A DNA stretch of 64,000 nt from Litorivicinus lipolyticus (GCF_009650135.1 NZ_CP045871.1:806001-870000); one strand, 5' to 3'; numbered from the stretch's first letter, positions 1 through 10,218 are shown. Notes: a model not told the origin generated them from the sequence alone. Translations and numbers: made by a program.

Positions 1-477
1 GACTGGGTCGATTGCCTGGGAGCTTTGCTGCCGGTCAATTTTGCCGACGTTGAACGCAATTTACTGTACTTCGAAAAAGGTCAAAATCGATTAACGGCGG
101 AGCACCGAGCGTTGCTGCGCGAGGTTGCGGACTACATGCGCCAGGACAAGGCGGTGACCGGTGTCTTTATCGATGGCCACACGGATGACGAGGGTGGGTA
201 TTTGGAAAATGAGGACGCCTCGCGTCTGCGCGCCGAGCAGGTCGGACGATTTATGGAGTCCGAAGGCATCGATCCGCAAAAAGTCGTGATCCGTTTCCAT
301 GGCGAATACTATCCTGTCGCGACCAATATCACGGTGGCGGGGCGTGCGGCTAACCGCCGTGTCAGCGTCCGCATGGAGCGCAACGGCATCGCGCCGAATC
401 AACGGGCCGATGTGGTTGCCTACGACCGTCGCGTGGACAACGCGCCGCCGCGCCTTCCGCCCACAGTAGATGACTAA
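1..477 (+). CDS. motY: MotY-like OmpA-domain protein, 3' part only
   Basis: The reading frame is open from base 1, so the N-terminal part lies outside the window. The visible 158 residues hold an OmpA/MotB-type peptidoglycan-binding domain: a strand (VNFADVERNLLYFEKGQ), then GHTDDEGG, then the closing GRAANRRVSVRME. MotY is a component of the sodium-type flagellar stator ring that anchors to peptidoglycan. The segment before the OmpA domain and the position directly upstream of argG both fit MotY (in Pseudomonas, from memory, motY and argG are adjacent). The OmpA fold is certain; the MotY assignment is an inference. A peptidoglycan-associated protein of another kind is the alternative. Confidence 0.7.
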   Translation, partial: DWVDCLGALLPVNFADVERNLLYFEKGQNRLTAEHRALLREVADYMRQDKAVTGVFIDGHTDDEGGYLENEDASRLRAEQVGRFMESEGIDPQKVVIRFHGEYYPVATNITVAGRAANRRVSVRMERNGIAPNQRADVVAYDRRVDNAPPRLPPTVDD

Positions 478-526
478 ATCCTCGTAAATCGGTAAGCTCG
501 CGTCCCTCGAAACTAAGGAGTTGGGC

Positions 527-1744
527 GTGAGCAATATCAACAAAGTCGTACTGGCCTATTCAGGCGGTCTGGATACATCCGTGATCGTGAAATGGCTGCA
601 GGAAACCTATCAGTGTGAAGTCGTCACCTTTACCGCTGATATCGGTCAAGGCGAGGAAGTTGAGCCAGCTCGTGCCAAGGCCGAAGCACTCGGCGTCAAA
701 GAAATTTATATCGAGGACCTGCGCGAAGAGTTCGTCCGTGACTACGTCTACCCGATGTTCCGCGCCAACACGATTTATGAGGGCGAGTACTTGCTCGGCA
801 CCTCGATTGCGCGCCCATTAATCGCCAAGCGTTTGGTTGAAATCGCCGCCGCCACTGGCGCTGACGCCATCAGCCATGGGGCGACCGGCAAAGGCAACGA
901 CCAAGTCCGGTTCGAGCTGGGCGCCTATGCGCTGGCACCGGGTATCCAAGTGATCGCGCCGTGGCGCGATTGGGACCTCAACAGCCGCGAAAAGCTGATG
1001 GAGTACTGTGCCGACAACAATATCGAAGTCGACATGAAGCGCGGTAAAAAGAGCCCCTACTCAATGGACGCCAACTTGCTTCACATCAGTTACGAGGGCG
1101 GCATCCTTGAGGATCCGGCCAGCGAAAGCGAAGAAGACATGTGGCGCTGGTCGGTCAGCCCCGAAGCAGCCCCGGACACGGCGCGCTACATCGAAATCGG
1201 CTTTGCCAACGGCGATGCAGCAACATTGGACGGCGAAGCCCTGTCCCCGGCGACCATGTTAGAAACCCTGAACCGCATTGGCGGCGAAAACGGCATTGGT
1301 CGAACCGATATCGTTGAAAACCGTTACGTCGGTATGAAAGCGCGCGGCTGTTACGAAACCCCCGGCGGCACGATCCTGTTGAAAGCGCACCGGGCGATTG
1401 AATCGATCACATTGGATCGTGAAGCGGGCCACCTCAAAGACGAGTTGATGCCGCGCTACGCCAGCCTGATTTACAACGGTTACTGGTGGTCGCCGGAGCG
1501 CAAAGCGCTACAGGCCCTGATCGACCAGACCCAGGACGTGGTTAACGGCACCGTCCGGTTGAAGCTCTACAAGGGCAACATCATGGTCGTTGGCCGCGCC
1601 AGCGAGGGCAGTCTGTTTGACGCCACGATCGCATCCTTCGAAGACGATGGCGGCGCTTACGATCAGGCTGACGCAGCCGGCTTCATTAAGCTGAATGCGC
1701 TACGACTTCGCATTGCCGCGAAGCTGGGTCGCAAGCTCGACTAA
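527..1744 (+). CDS. argG: Argininosuccinate synthase
   Basis: Catalyses the ATP-dependent condensation of citrulline with aspartate to argininosuccinate in arginine synthesis; cytosolic. The ATP pyrophosphatase P-loop is at the N-terminus (AYSGGLDTS, residues 9-17), and the citrulline/aspartate region [13 protein letters not shown] is intact. At 405 residues it has normal family length. I chose the GTG at 527 because a strong Shine-Dalgarno AAGGAG sits at 515-520 with 6 nt spacing; the TTG at 521 touches that site. A terminator follows at 1782. Product is certain, start fairly sure. Confidence 0.97.
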   Translation: MSNINKVVLAYSGGLDTSVIVKWLQETYQCEVVTFTADIGQGEEVEPARAKAEALGVKEIYIEDLREEFVRDYVYPMFRANTIYEGEYLLGTSIARPLIAKRLVEIAAATGADAISHGATGKGNDQVRFELGAYALAPGIQVIAPWRDWDLNSREKLMEYCADNNIEVDMKRGKKSPYSMDANLLHISYEGGILEDPASESEEDMWRWSVSPEAAPDTARYIEIGFANGDAATLDGEALSPATMLETLNRIGGENGIGRTDIVENRYVGMKARGCYETPGGTILLKAHRAIESITLDREAGHLKDELMPRYASLIYNGYWWSPERKALQALIDQTQDVVNGTVRLKLYKGNIMVVGRASEGSLFDATIASFEDDGGAYDQADAAGFIKLNALRLRIAAKLGRKLD

Positions 1745-1781
1745 TTCCGTGCGCTGTCGTTCGGCGCACTGATAGCCACCT

Positions 1782-1829
1782 AGGCACCCTCGGGCTGACA
1801 TAGTTGTTCAGCCGGAAGGTGCCTTTTTT
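1782..1829 (+). terminator. Rho-independent terminator after argG
   Basis: The arms AGGCACC...GGGCTG-ACA and TGTTCAGCC...GGTGCCT form a long, slightly imperfect stem around a short loop, followed directly by a run of six T. It sits 37 bases after the argG stop and between argG and the convergent nth gene, so it ends the argG transcript. Confidence 0.88.
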
Positions 1830-1873
1830 ACGTTTGGACTGTCCCGAGTCGGCGGGGTGACGTTGACCTGTTT

Positions 1874-2515
1874 CTAGTCCAGGTACTCGCGCTTTTCGTT
1901 GAATTCACACAGGTCCTCGATCAGGCAGCGGCCGCACTCGGGTTTGCGAGCCTTACAGGTATAGCGCCCGTGCAAGATAAGCCAGTGGTGGGCATCGACC
2001 AAAAACGCTTTGGGTACGTGCTTCATCAGCCCGTCCTCGACCTGGCGAACGGTTTTGCCTTTGGCGATTCGGGTGCGGTTGCTGACCCGAAAAATATGCG
2101 TGTCCACGGCCATGGCGGCGTGACCAAAGGCGGTGTTCAAGACCACGTTGGCGGTTTTGCGGCCGACGCCAGGCAATGCTTCCAGTGCTTCGCGGTCCTC
2201 GGGCACCTCGCCGCCGTGCAAGTCCAGCAACAAGCGACAGGCCTTGTGAACGTTTTCGGCTTTGGAATTAAACAAGCCGATGGTTTTGATGTAACCCTTT
2301 AAACCGTCAACGCCCAGGTCGTAAACGGCTTGGGGGGTATTGGCGACTGGGAACAGCTTGCGCGTGGCTTTGTTAACGCCGACATCGGTGGCTTGGGCGC
2401 TCAGTGTCACGGCCACTAACAGCTCAAACGGCGAGGCGTATTCCAATTCGGTTTTCGGCGCCGGGTTTTCGTCACGCAGCCGGGTAAAGATTTCGAGGCG
2501 CTTTTGGGCGTTCAT
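1874..2515 (-). CDS. nth: Endonuclease III (DNA glycosylase/AP lyase)
   Basis: Removes oxidised pyrimidines from DNA and cleaves the abasic site. The helix-hairpin-helix [12 protein letters not shown] carries the catalytic Lys120, and the catalytic Asp138 lies in VDTHIFRV; both numbers match E. coli Nth. The C-terminal C-x6-C-x2-C-x5-C ligates the 4Fe-4S cluster. It has 213 residues against 211 in E. coli. Its start overlaps the rnfE stop by 4 nt (ATGA), so it is the last gene of the rnf operon, a common arrangement in gammaproteobacteria. Confidence 0.97.
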   Translation of the reverse strand: MNAQKRLEIFTRLRDENPAPKTELEYASPFELLVAVTLSAQATDVGVNKATRKLFPVANTPQAVYDLGVDGLKGYIKTIGLFNSKAENVHKACRLLLDLHGGEVPEDREALEALPGVGRKTANVVLNTAFGHAAMAVDTHIFRVSNRTRIAKGKTVRQVEDGLMKHVPKAFLVDAHHWLILHGRYTCKARKPECGRCLIEDLCEFNEKREYLD

Positions 2516-3222
2516 TTGGCAATTTCACCGGTCACTCGGACCCGCTTGCTGCCGGCGACGACCTCGGTGGTGGCCAAGCGCCGAACGCGAATATCCCAGG
2601 CCTGTTTGGCTGCAATCATAAAGCCCAGCAAAATAAAGGCACCCGGCGGCAGTATCGCGATCAGCACACCGGGGTAGTTGTCCGGTGCCACCTCCATGCG
2701 CCAGTGGCGTGCGCCCTCGCCAAACAGCAGCTGGGCGCCATCCAACAGCGTACCCTGGCCGATCAGCTCGCGAATCGCACCCAGCAGCACCAGCACCGCC
2801 ATGAACCCAAGCCCCATCCACAGCCCATCAAGCAGGGCCGGGAGTGGGCTGTTTTTGCGCGCGAAACCGTCCGCGCGTCCCAAGATGGCGCAGTTCGTCA
2901 CGATCAACGGTATAAATAACCCCAGCACCTGATACAGCGAATAGGCGTAGGCCTGCATCAGCAATTCCACGCAGGTTGTGAAAGCCGCGATAATCATCAC
3001 AAACGCGGGTAAACGAAGGTGGTCGGCGACATGGTGTCGGATCAGCGAGACCGCCAGGTTCGACCCCATTAACACGAACAGGGTCGCCAGACCCAAGCCG
3101 GTGGCATTGATGACGGTGCCGGACACCGCCAGCAACGGGCACAGCCCCAGCAACTGAACCAGCGCCGGGTTGTTCTTCCACAGGCCGTTCCAGGCCAGCG
3201 CTTTGTAGTCCGTATCAGCCAT
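2512..3222 (-). CDS. rnfE: Rnf electron transport complex subunit E
   Basis: Integral membrane subunit of the ion-translocating ferredoxin:NAD oxidoreductase (Rnf/Rsx). It has about six hydrophobic segments and the family segment [18 protein letters not shown], which includes the conserved Cys thought to help bind an intramembrane iron-sulfur centre with RnfA. Length 236 residues, usual for RnfE. It overlaps rnfG by 8 nt and nth by 4 nt, indicating tight co-translation. Confidence 0.96.
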   Translation of the reverse strand: MADTDYKALAWNGLWKNNPALVQLLGLCPLLAVSGTVINATGLGLATLFVLMGSNLAVSLIRHHVADHLRLPAFVMIIAAFTTCVELLMQAYAYSLYQVLGLFIPLIVTNCAILGRADGFARKNSPLPALLDGLWMGLGFMAVLVLLGAIRELIGQGTLLDGAQLLFGEGARHWRMEVAPDNYPGVLIAILPPGAFILLGFMIAAKQAWDIRVRRLATTEVVAGSKRVRVTGEIAK

Positions 3223-3826
3223 TCGGGGTTGCCTCTAGCAGCGCACGGCCGCGATCTTGATACCACTGCAATGCGCGTTCCACCGCAGCGACCACGGCAC
3301 GGGGCGTGATGGTGGCGCCGGTAAAGGCGTCAAAGTCGCCGCCGTCCGGGCGCACCGCCCAGTTGCGGTTGTTCAAATGGGTGCCGTCGAAGTCGCGTAC
3401 CCAGGGACTTTTGGCCAGGTCGATCTTGTCGCCAAGGCCGGGTGTTTCACGGTGTTGGGTCACCCGAACGCCACTGACGGTACCGTCTGGGGTGATGCCA
3501 ATGACCATAGCAATGGGGCCGCTGTAACCCTGGGTCGTGACCACTGGAATGGCGTAGCCGGTCAGGCGGTCGTCGAGCCGCCCAACACTGACGGTCAGGG
3601 CGTCCGGCGCGCCCAACGCCGGTACCGCAGCCAGTACCCGCGCGTCGGCCAAAATTTCGTTGTTGTGTGCCGGCAGCACCGCGCGCAAGGCGGCGCGGGC
3701 GACTTCGGCCTGGTTGTACTCAATCCGTTCGTCGGTGGCGACTTGGGTCAGCGCCACGGCGCCGGCGGTGACCAGACCAAACAGGCTGAGCGAAATTGCT
3801 CCGCGCGACATCAGCGCTAAAATCAT
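3215..3826 (-). CDS. rnfG: Rnf electron transport complex subunit G
   Basis: Membrane-anchored flavoprotein subunit of Rnf. An N-terminal hydrophobic segment (about residues 8-28) anchors it. The FMN-binding domain faces the periplasm and ends in DAFTGATIT, whose Thr172 should carry covalently bound FMN. The ETPGLGDKI motif of the FMN-binding family is also present. 203 residues, usual length. It overlaps rnfD by 4 nt upstream and rnfE by 8 nt downstream. Confidence 0.96.
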   Translation of the reverse strand: MILALMSRGAISLSLFGLVTAGAVALTQVATDERIEYNQAEVARAALRAVLPAHNNEILADARVLAAVPALGAPDALTVSVGRLDDRLTGYAIPVVTTQGYSGPIAMVIGITPDGTVSGVRVTQHRETPGLGDKIDLAKSPWVRDFDGTHLNNRNWAVRPDGGDFDAFTGATITPRAVVAAVERALQWYQDRGRALLEATPNG

Positions 3827-4845
3827 GAGCGTTTCTCCAGCACCGGGCCTTTACGGGCACGGCTGTGACCGTAGATACGCGGGCGCGTGTACTGGTCCAG
3901 CATCGGCGCAGTCAGGTTCATTAACAACACCGCAAAGGCGATTGCGTCGGGGTAGCCGCCGTAGGTTCGAATCACCCAGGTCAGCAGGCCGACGCCGGCG
4001 CCAAAGGCGAAACGCCCGCGTGGGCTGGTCGCCCCGGTGACCGGGTCGGTGACAATAAAGAAGGCGGCGAAGACCGTGGCACCGGTTAGCAGGTGCATCG
4101 ACAGGGGTACAAATTGGTCGCTGTCAAAGCCAAACAAGCCGGCCGGTACAATCAGCCCAATGAACAGCCCGGCGGGGGCGTGCCAATAGGTTGCACGGCG
4201 CCATAGCAAGTAGGCGCCGCCGACGCTCCAGGCCACCGCCAGCATCGCCCAGGGCCAAACGAACCCGTCTTTGAATAGGGCATCTTGGCGGATTTCGTTG
4301 GCCGTCAATCGGGTCGCCAGGTCTTTATAGCGGTCCAACGGTGTCGCCCCCGACCAGCCGTCGACTGCGCCAAATTGATGCCCCAACGTCGCCGCCAAAT
4401 CCGGCACGCGGCTGGGCGACACCCAGGTCGTGGTCATGGCCACGGGGAAGCTAATCAGCAGCACCGCATAGGCGAGCATGGCGGGGTTAAAGGGGTTGTG
4501 ACCCAAGCCGCCGAACAGCTGTTTGCCCAGGCCAATCGCTAACATACCACCCAGCAACGCCAGCCAAAACGGTGCCAGCGGCGGCAGCGACAGCCCGATC
4601 AGGGCACTGCCGACCAAGGCCGACAGGTCCGTCAGCCGCGGCGCGATTGGACGCGCGCGCAGCCGCAGCACCGCAGCTTCTGTGGCGACCCCGGCGATTA
4701 GCGCCAACAGCACGTTGGTCAGCACCCCGGGGCCGTACAGCAGCGTCATGACCACCGTGCCCGGTATCAGTGCCAGCAGCACATCGCCCATGACTTGGGT
4801 GGTCGAGCGCGCACGGCGATGGTGCGGGGAGGGCCGTTCAATCAT
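3823..4845 (-). CDS. rnfD: Rnf electron transport complex subunit D
   Basis: Polytopic membrane subunit of Rnf related to NqrB. Several transmembrane segments are evident, along with the conserved GHNPFNPAM region. The motif SGATPLDRYK supplies Thr168, the expected site of a phosphoester-linked FMN. 340 residues, normal for RnfD. It overlaps rnfC by 4 nt and rnfG by 4 nt. Confidence 0.96.
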   Translation of the reverse strand: MIERPSPHHRRARSTTQVMGDVLLALIPGTVVMTLLYGPGVLTNVLLALIAGVATEAAVLRLRARPIAPRLTDLSALVGSALIGLSLPPLAPFWLALLGGMLAIGLGKQLFGGLGHNPFNPAMLAYAVLLISFPVAMTTTWVSPSRVPDLAATLGHQFGAVDGWSGATPLDRYKDLATRLTANEIRQDALFKDGFVWPWAMLAVAWSVGGAYLLWRRATYWHAPAGLFIGLIVPAGLFGFDSDQFVPLSMHLLTGATVFAAFFIVTDPVTGATSPRGRFAFGAGVGLLTWVIRTYGGYPDAIAFAVLLMNLTAPMLDQYTRPRIYGHSRARKGPVLEKRS

Positions 4846-6353
4846 GAGGCGTCCTTTTTCTTGGCGCGGGCGCGTTCGACCGCGGCCTGGACCTGGGCTT
4901 TGCGCGGATCATCGCCCCCAGCTTTGGCCGCCTCGAGGGCCTGTGCTCGGGCCGCTCGTTTGGCCGCTTTGGCGGCCGCTTCGGCATCCAGTCGGGCTTG
5001 GCGGGTTTCAAATCGGTCGCGGGCGCGGTCACTTTTGACCTGGTCCAGCGCGCGTTGGCGCAGTTGGTCTTTGCCGTGGCGGTAGTAGCTGACCAGCGGG
5101 ATCTGGCTGGGGCAAACATACGCACAGGCACCGCATTCGATACAGTCCATCAGGCCTTCGGCCTGGGCGCGCGGCGCGTCGTCGGCCTGGATCTGCCAAA
5201 ACAGGGTCTGAGGCTGCAGCGATGCCGGGCACACCGTGGCGCAGTCGCCGCAGCGAATACAGGGCTGCTGTGCGGGCACCTCGGCGGGCGGTGCGATCAG
5301 CAAACAGTTGCTGGTTTTGATCACGCCGGCGTCCAGCCTGGGCACCTGAAACCCCATCATCGGGCCGCCCATAATAACGTTCGCGTGTTCGTCGGCACCG
5401 GCTAGCCGGGCCAAATCAATCAGCGGTGTGCCCAGCGCGACACGCCGGTTGCCAGCATCCGATGCGCCTTCGCCGGTCAGCGTGACCAGGCGGTGCGTCA
5501 ACGGCCGCCCGTACTCAATGGCATCGCGAATCGCCACCAAGGTGGCGGGGTTGTGCATGTGATAGCCCAGTGCTTGCGGCAGTTGACCGGCCGGCACTTG
5601 CTCACCGGTCAAGATTTCAATCAGCTGCTTTTCGCCACCGCTGGGGTAAACCGTCGGACACACCCACAGCTCAGCCGCCAATTCCGGCCAGTCACCTATG
5701 GCGACCTCGAGCGCGGCGATGGCCTCGGGTTTGTTGTCCTCGATGCCAATCAGCACGCGGCTGGCGCCGATCAGGTGTTTGACCCAGCTGGCGCCGGCCA
5801 AGATATCGTCAGCACAGGCCCGAGCCAGGGCATCGTCGCAGCTGATGTAGGGCTCGCATTCGGCCATGTTAATAATCAGGGTGCGGACCGCTTTGTCCGC
5901 GGCCAGTTTGACGTGGGTTGGAAAGCCGGCGCCGCCCATGCCGGCGATGCCGGCCCATTCAATGCGCGCTATCAATGCGCTGCGATCGTGCTCGCGACTC
6001 AGTGGCGGTTGCGGCTCGCACCAACGATCCAGGCCATCCACCGTCAAACGTAGCCCCGGGCCGCATTGCCCGTAGGCGTCGGTGGCTGGCAGGTCGTCGA
6101 TGTAGTCGAGGGTGCCCGAGGTTGGCGCGTGCCAGGCCTGGGCAAAGGTACCGGTGCCGCGGGCGATACAGTCCCCAGCCAACACCTGGGCGCCGTCGGC
6201 GACCACCGGTTCAAGGCCATGGCGGCCGGTTTGAAGGCTGAAGACCAATGTGTCGGACAACGCAGTCGGCCGGATGGGGACCTGGCATGACAGGTCTTTG
6301 TGCTCGTCCGGGTGGATGCCGCCGGTTAGGCTGTGGGTGGCGTGGTGAATCAT
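4842..6353 (-). CDS. rnfC: Rnf electron transport complex subunit C
   Basis: Soluble membrane-associated subunit of Rnf that binds NADH/FMN and iron-sulfur clusters. The N-terminus has the family signature [10 protein letters not shown] and an SLBB-type region. Two ferredoxin motifs, [12 protein letters not shown] and [12 protein letters not shown], lie at about residues 365-415. The C-terminus is a basic, alanine-rich stretch of roughly 75 residues (coiled-coil-like). At 503 residues it is shorter than enterobacterial RnfC, whose Ala/Lys-rich tail is much longer. It overlaps its neighbours by 4 nt on both sides. Confidence 0.96.
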   Translation of the reverse strand: MIHHATHSLTGGIHPDEHKDLSCQVPIRPTALSDTLVFSLQTGRHGLEPVVADGAQVLAGDCIARGTGTFAQAWHAPTSGTLDYIDDLPATDAYGQCGPGLRLTVDGLDRWCEPQPPLSREHDRSALIARIEWAGIAGMGGAGFPTHVKLAADKAVRTLIINMAECEPYISCDDALARACADDILAGASWVKHLIGASRVLIGIEDNKPEAIAALEVAIGDWPELAAELWVCPTVYPSGGEKQLIEILTGEQVPAGQLPQALGYHMHNPATLVAIRDAIEYGRPLTHRLVTLTGEGASDAGNRRVALGTPLIDLARLAGADEHANVIMGGPMMGFQVPRLDAGVIKTSNCLLIAPPAEVPAQQPCIRCGDCATVCPASLQPQTLFWQIQADDAPRAQAEGLMDCIECGACAYVCPSQIPLVSYYRHGKDQLRQRALDQVKSDRARDRFETRQARLDAEAAAKAAKRAARAQALEAAKAGGDDPRKAQVQAAVERARAKKKDAS

Positions 6354-6901
6354 TGGGCGCGGTCCGTGGCGATGATGTCAGACGGCAGCGGCCAGGTCGG
6401 CAATCGGCCCAGCTCGACCATGTCGATACAGTCGACCGGGCAGGGTTCTAGGCACAGGTCACAGCCGGTGCACTCGGATTCGATCACGGTGTGCATCAGT
6501 TTAGCGGCGCCTAAAATCGCGTCCACCGGGCAGGCTTGAATGCACTTGGTGCAGCCGATGCACTCGTCCTCGCGAATGATCGCGACCATTGGCGGTTTTT
6601 CGTGGCCGTGCTCGGCATCCAGGCTAGGCGCATCGACGTCGAGCAACTCAGCCAGCGCGTTGATGGTTTCTTGGCCGCCGGGCGGGCACTTGTTGATGTC
6701 TTCGCCGGCGGCGATGGCTTCGGCGTAGGGCCGGCAGCCGGGGTGGCCGCATTGGCCGCATTGGGTTTGCGGCAGTAACTCGTCGATGGTGTCGACCAGT
6801 GGGTTGCCCTCGACCCGAAAACGTTCGACTGCCCAGGCCAATAGGGCGCCGCCGGCAAGGGTCAAGATGGCCGCGGCCACGATTGCAGCGATCACCGTCA
6901 T
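6350..6901 (-). CDS. rnfB: Rnf electron transport complex subunit B
   Basis: Electron-entry iron-sulfur subunit of Rnf. One N-terminal transmembrane helix (residues 3-24) is followed by a four-Cys motif beginning CGQCGHPGC (Cys48, 51, 56 and a Cys in NKCPPGG). Two 4Fe-4S ferredoxin motifs follow, [12 protein letters not shown] and [12 protein letters not shown]. 183 residues, typical. Four-base overlaps with rnfA and rnfC place it in the operon. Confidence 0.96.
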   Translation of the reverse strand: MTVIAAIVAAAILTLAGGALLAWAVERFRVEGNPLVDTIDELLPQTQCGQCGHPGCRPYAEAIAAGEDINKCPPGGQETINALAELLDVDAPSLDAEHGHEKPPMVAIIREDECIGCTKCIQACPVDAILGAAKLMHTVIESECTGCDLCLEPCPVDCIDMVELGRLPTWPLPSDIIATDRAQ

Positions 6902-7479
6902 GGCGCGGTGACTCCGCCAAAGCCCATGAATGCGAGCGCCATAATACCGGCGCTAATCATGCCAATGGCCGGGCCCTGAAAGGGCGCCGGGATGTCGGCG
7001 CGGGCCAGCCGCTCGCGCAGCGAGGCGAATAAAATCAGCACCAACGAAAAACCCGCGGCGGCGCCAAAGCCGTAGATCAACGACTCGAAGAAGTTGTGCG
7101 CCTTGCCCAAATTCAGCAACGCCACCCCCAGCACCGCGCAGTTGGTGGTGATCAACGGTAGAAAAATACCCAACACTTTGTACAGCAGCGGGCTGGTCTT
7201 GCGGACCATCATTTCGGTGAATTGGACCGCGATCGCAATGCCCAAAATAAACGCAATGGTGCGCAGGAATTCAACCTCCAGCGGCACCAACAGATAGGTG
7301 TAAATCAGGTAGCTGGCGGCGCTGGACAGCGTCAGTACAAAGGTCGTGGCCAGCGACATGCCCAAGGCCGAGTCAATCTTGGTTGACACCCCAAGGAACG
7401 GGCACAGGCCCAGGAACTGGACCAACACAAAGTTGTTGACCAGCACAGTGCCTACCAAAATTAGAACAATGTCGCTCAC
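6898..7479 (-). CDS. rnfA: Rnf electron transport complex subunit A
   Basis: First gene of the Rnf operon; a 193-residue membrane protein with about six helices, paralogous to RnfE. The [18 protein letters not shown] and [12 protein letters not shown] segments hold the conserved intramembrane cysteines. It starts with GTG at 7479. The CysN-like fragment ends only 8 bases upstream on the same strand, so any transcript of that remnant would read into rnfA. No separate promoter was recognised. Confidence 0.96.
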   Translation of the reverse strand: MSDIVLILVGTVLVNNFVLVQFLGLCPFLGVSTKIDSALGMSLATTFVLTLSSAASYLIYTYLLVPLEVEFLRTIAFILGIAIAVQFTEMMVRKTSPLLYKVLGIFLPLITTNCAVLGVALLNLGKAHNFFESLIYGFGAAAGFSLVLILFASLRERLARADIPAPFQGPAIGMISAGIMALAFMGFGGVTAP

Positions 7480-7487
7480 TCAAGGTC

Positions 7488-7979
7488 CTACACAGTTGCT
7501 TCGAGGCCCGGTATCGGGGCCAGTACGCCGGCGGCCAGGGTATGGCGGGTTGCCGGGTCCACCAGCACCAGCGCACCGCTGATTGGATCGCAGGCGAAGT
7601 CGTCGGCCGGAACCGACTGCGCCAGTCGCAATTGGATGCGGCCGATGCTGTTCGATTCAAGGCTTTGCTGGGTTGAATGGTAACACAGCTGGGCCAAATC
7701 GACGGGTTGCCCAGCGTCGCTGATTTGCGCTTTGATCCAGCGATCGCCATGGCGAACCAGGACCTTTTCGCCGACCCGGCCGGGGCGCTCGCCCAACCAG
7801 CACACCACCGGTGACAGGCTGCGCGTCCACGGCCGAATGTCCCGTTGCAGCCAGTCGCCGCGGGCCAGGTCGATGTCCTGTTCCAGCTCGACTAAGCCGT
7901 CGCGATGGTCACTGATCTGATTGACCGCGCCCGCATCGATGCCCTCGACATCCCCATCAATCCCTTGCACGATCAGCAC
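7488..7979 (-). pseudogene. CysN remnant: C-terminal domains without the GTPase domain
   Basis: The frame clearly resembles the post-GTPase part of CysN, the GTPase subunit of ATP sulfurylase. Matching stretches are VELEQDIDLARGDWL (family: DEIDISRGD), LSPVVCWLGERP (VVWM..QPL), SNSIGRIQLRL (LNGIGLVDLTF) and ISGALVLVDPATRHTLAAGVL. Weaker similarity may reach about base 8099 (LRLAVQ for family RFPVQ). No P-loop, switch regions or NKxD motif exist upstream; that space is occupied by the SUMT gene on the other strand, and no cysD is present. I call it a truncated, non-catalytic remnant. A short expressed protein starting at GTG 7979 cannot be excluded. Confidence 0.75.
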
Positions 7980-8069
7980 TTCCCCAGTATTGACTGCGCG
8001 CCGTGGACACGGGCGATCAGCGCCGGCGAAGACGTCCGCGCCGGTGACGATGCCGGTGCGGACCAGTCC

Positions 8070-8882
8070 ATGCAGGCCATGCTGGACGGCCAGGCGCAGG
8101 CCGCCGGCGAAGTCTATTTGGTTGGGGCTGGGCCGGGTGATGCGGAGCTGTTGACCCTGAAAGGGCTGCGCTTGCTACAACAGGCTGACGTGGTGCTGTA
8201 TGACGCGCTGGTCAGCCAGGACGTGATCGATTTGGCGCGCCGCGATGCGGTGCTGGAAGACGTCGGCAAGCGCCGCGGTCACTGCCCAATGCCCCAGGGC
8301 GCTATCACCGATCGCATAATCGAGTGGGCCCGCCAGGGCAAGCGTGTGTGCCGCTTGAAAAGCGGCGACCCCTATTTGTTCGGCCGCGGCGGCGAGGAAG
8401 CCTTGGCCTTGGTCGAGGCGCAAATTCCATTTCAGACCGTCCCCGGCATCTCGTCGGCCGCCGGCATTTCGGCCCAGGCCGGGATTCCGTTGACGCACCG
8501 CGGCATCGCCCGATCGGTGCGCTTTGTTACCGGCCATTTGGCCGGCGGCAGTCTTCCGGCGGATTGGCAGCGGCTGGTCGACCAGCAAGAAACCTCGGTG
8601 TTGTATATGGCGCTGCACCATTTGCCGGCGATTCAGGCCTCGTTATTGGCAGCCGGGGTGGCTGCTGATATGCCGGTGGCATTGATTCAAAATGGAGCGC
8701 GCGCTAATCAGCAGGTGTGGGTGACCCAGGTTGACCAGTGCACCGAGGCGTCCGCGGCGATTGACCCGGAGCGTGGACCGACCCTGGTGATGGTCGGTCA
8801 GGTGGTGTCATTGCGCGAACAACTGGGTGTCGGCACTAATTTAGCCGACGCCACGGCGCGCTCGTGGATGCTAAACGCTTAG
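8070..8882 (+). CDS. cobA: Uroporphyrinogen-III C-methyltransferase (SUMT)
   Basis: Transfers two methyl groups from SAM to uroporphyrinogen III to give precorrin-2, the branch point to siroheme and corrinoids. Family motifs are all present: VYLVGAGPGDAELLTLKG, VRRDA-like repeat, CRLKSGDPYLFGRGGEE, VPGISSAAG, GIPLTHRG and SVRFVTGHL. No CysG-type N-terminal dehydrogenase domain is present. The open frame extends upstream to 7905, but that part is antisense to the CysN-like fragment, so I use the ATG at 8070 (270 residues, family-like); ATG 8079 is also possible, and neither has a clear ribosome site. Its 3' end overlaps the convergent hydrolase gene by 12 nt. Confidence 0.9.
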   Translation: MQAMLDGQAQAAGEVYLVGAGPGDAELLTLKGLRLLQQADVVLYDALVSQDVIDLARRDAVLEDVGKRRGHCPMPQGAITDRIIEWARQGKRVCRLKSGDPYLFGRGGEEALALVEAQIPFQTVPGISSAAGISAQAGIPLTHRGIARSVRFVTGHLAGGSLPADWQRLVDQQETSVLYMALHHLPAIQASLLAAGVAADMPVALIQNGARANQQVWVTQVDQCTEASAAIDPERGPTLVMVGQVVSLREQLGVGTNLADATARSWMLNA

Positions 8883-10082
8883 CGCGGTGACGATCTGGTT
8901 GCTGCGTTCCAGCGTTTGGTGGACCGGGCAGCGATCGGCGATTTTAAGTAGCGACTGGCGTTGCTCGTCGGTTAAGGTCCCGGTCAGTCGAATTTCACGC
9001 ACGAACTCGTCGACCTTGCCGGTTTGGCTGTCACAGCGTTCGCAGTCCGCGGCGTGAATTTTTTGATGGCGAACGGTGACCTCGACGTGATCCAGCGCGA
9101 TCTTTTTACGCTCGGCATACATGCGCAACGTCATCGAGGTGCAGGCGCCCAAGGCTGCGCCCAATAATCCGTAAGGACTGGCGCCGGTGTTGTCACCGCC
9201 GACGGACTCGGGTTCATCGGCAATCAGGCGGTGACCTTCGGCGTGGATAAGTTGCTGGTAGATGCCGGCATTGGTTTCGCGCACCACGACGCGATCGGCG
9301 GGTGCATCGACAGCCTCAGCCGCGGGCAAATAGCGCGATGACCAGGCGGCGATGACTTCGGCGGCGTACAGCGCATCGTTGCGCCGGCTCAACAGGTGAT
9401 CGGCGCTGTCCAAGGACACAAATGATTTAGGGTGCTTGGCGGCGGCATAGATACGCGCGGCATTGTCGATCTCGACAATTTCGTCGTTCGGCGCGTGCAT
9501 GACCAACAGCGCCTTGAGTAGCCTGCCAATATTGACCTCGGCGTCGTGGTTACTGATTGACTCCAAAAACCCATCGCGAACCTTGATTTGGCGGCCGCCC
9601 AAGCGGACCTCGCTGAAGCCACGCTCGCTGATTTCGTCGCGTGCCGCGTGCGGAATCAGGTGCGACACGTGCCCCGGGTCGAAGGGTGCGCCCACCGTTA
9701 CCACGGCACTGACGTCGGGCATCCGATGGGCGGCGGCTAAAACGGCGGCGCCGCCCAGGCTGTGACCGACCAATAAAGCCGGGGCCTGGAAGCGTTCGCG
9801 CATTTGCTCGTAAACCGCGACCAAGTCATCCAGATCGTGGGTGAATCCGGCCAGCTCGGGCTGGCTGGCGCGGCGGCCAACGCCGGAAAAGTCAAAGCGC
9901 ACACAGGCGATGCCTTTGCCGGCCAGGGCGCGGGCAATTTGGCGCGCCGCAAACAGGTCCTTGCCACAAGTGAAACAGTGCGCAAACAGCGCAAATCCGC
10001 GCAGTGGTTCGGCCGGCCAGTCGATCACGGCGTCCAGGGGCTGGTCGTCGTGGCCACTAAAGGTCAGGTTTTGTGCCGACAT
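8871..10082 (-). CDS. Bifunctional alpha/beta hydrolase - OsmC family protein
   Basis: A two-domain fusion of 403 residues. Residues 1 to about 255 form an alpha/beta hydrolase with the nucleophile elbow GHSLGG (Ser108) and a likely acid/histidine pair in the APNDEIVEID and ADHLL segments. Residues about 265-403 form an OsmC/Ohr-like domain with two reactive cysteines, in GACTSMT and RCPVHQTLE. OsmC-type domains reduce organic peroxides by thiol chemistry. This fusion occurs in many proteobacteria; its substrate is not known to me. It is monocistronic here, convergent with cobA. Confidence 0.9.
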   Translation of the reverse strand: MSAQNLTFSGHDDQPLDAVIDWPAEPLRGFALFAHCFTCGKDLFAARQIARALAGKGIACVRFDFSGVGRRASQPELAGFTHDLDDLVAVYEQMRERFQAPALLVGHSLGGAAVLAAAHRMPDVSAVVTVGAPFDPGHVSHLIPHAARDEISERGFSEVRLGGRQIKVRDGFLESISNHDAEVNIGRLLKALLVMHAPNDEIVEIDNAARIYAAAKHPKSFVSLDSADHLLSRRNDALYAAEVIAAWSSRYLPAAEAVDAPADRVVVRETNAGIYQQLIHAEGHRLIADEPESVGGDNTGASPYGLLGAALGACTSMTLRMYAERKKIALDHVEVTVRHQKIHAADCERCDSQTGKVDEFVREIRLTGTLTDEQRQSLLKIADRCPVHQTLERSNQIVTALSV

Positions 10083-10119
10083 GGTGTGTCTCCGGGGCAG
10101 GTGAAATTAACAGTGCCAT

Positions 10120-10140
10120 GGCCGCCGGTTAGCGGCGGCC
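10120..10140. other. Perfect GC-rich hairpin in the metG-hydrolase gap
   Basis: An inverted repeat GGCCGCCG-GTTAG-CGGCGGCC with an 8-bp stem. It lies between the metG stop and the start of the hydrolase gene, both on the minus strand. No T-run follows on either strand, so it may be a weak or factor-assisted terminator, or an mRNA 3'-stabilising stem. The rest of this 136-base gap shows nothing clear. Confidence 0.45.
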
Positions 10141-10218
10141 CAGTCCGGCTTACTGTAGCCAACGTGGGCCGCGATCGGCACTGGCGCAAAGGGCGAGCCC
10201 GGACCGTGCCGATTGAGG

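Noticed and set aside
7905..8069. N-terminal 55-residue extension of the SUMT frame
   Set aside because: It is antisense to the CysN-like fragment, has no resemblance to SUMT and no ribosome site; the open frame is a by-product.
8175..8621. 148-codon minus-strand frame opposite the SUMT gene, as a possible CysN GTPase domain
   Set aside because: It has no P-loop, DxxG or NKxD motifs and reads as the antisense of a conserved gene.
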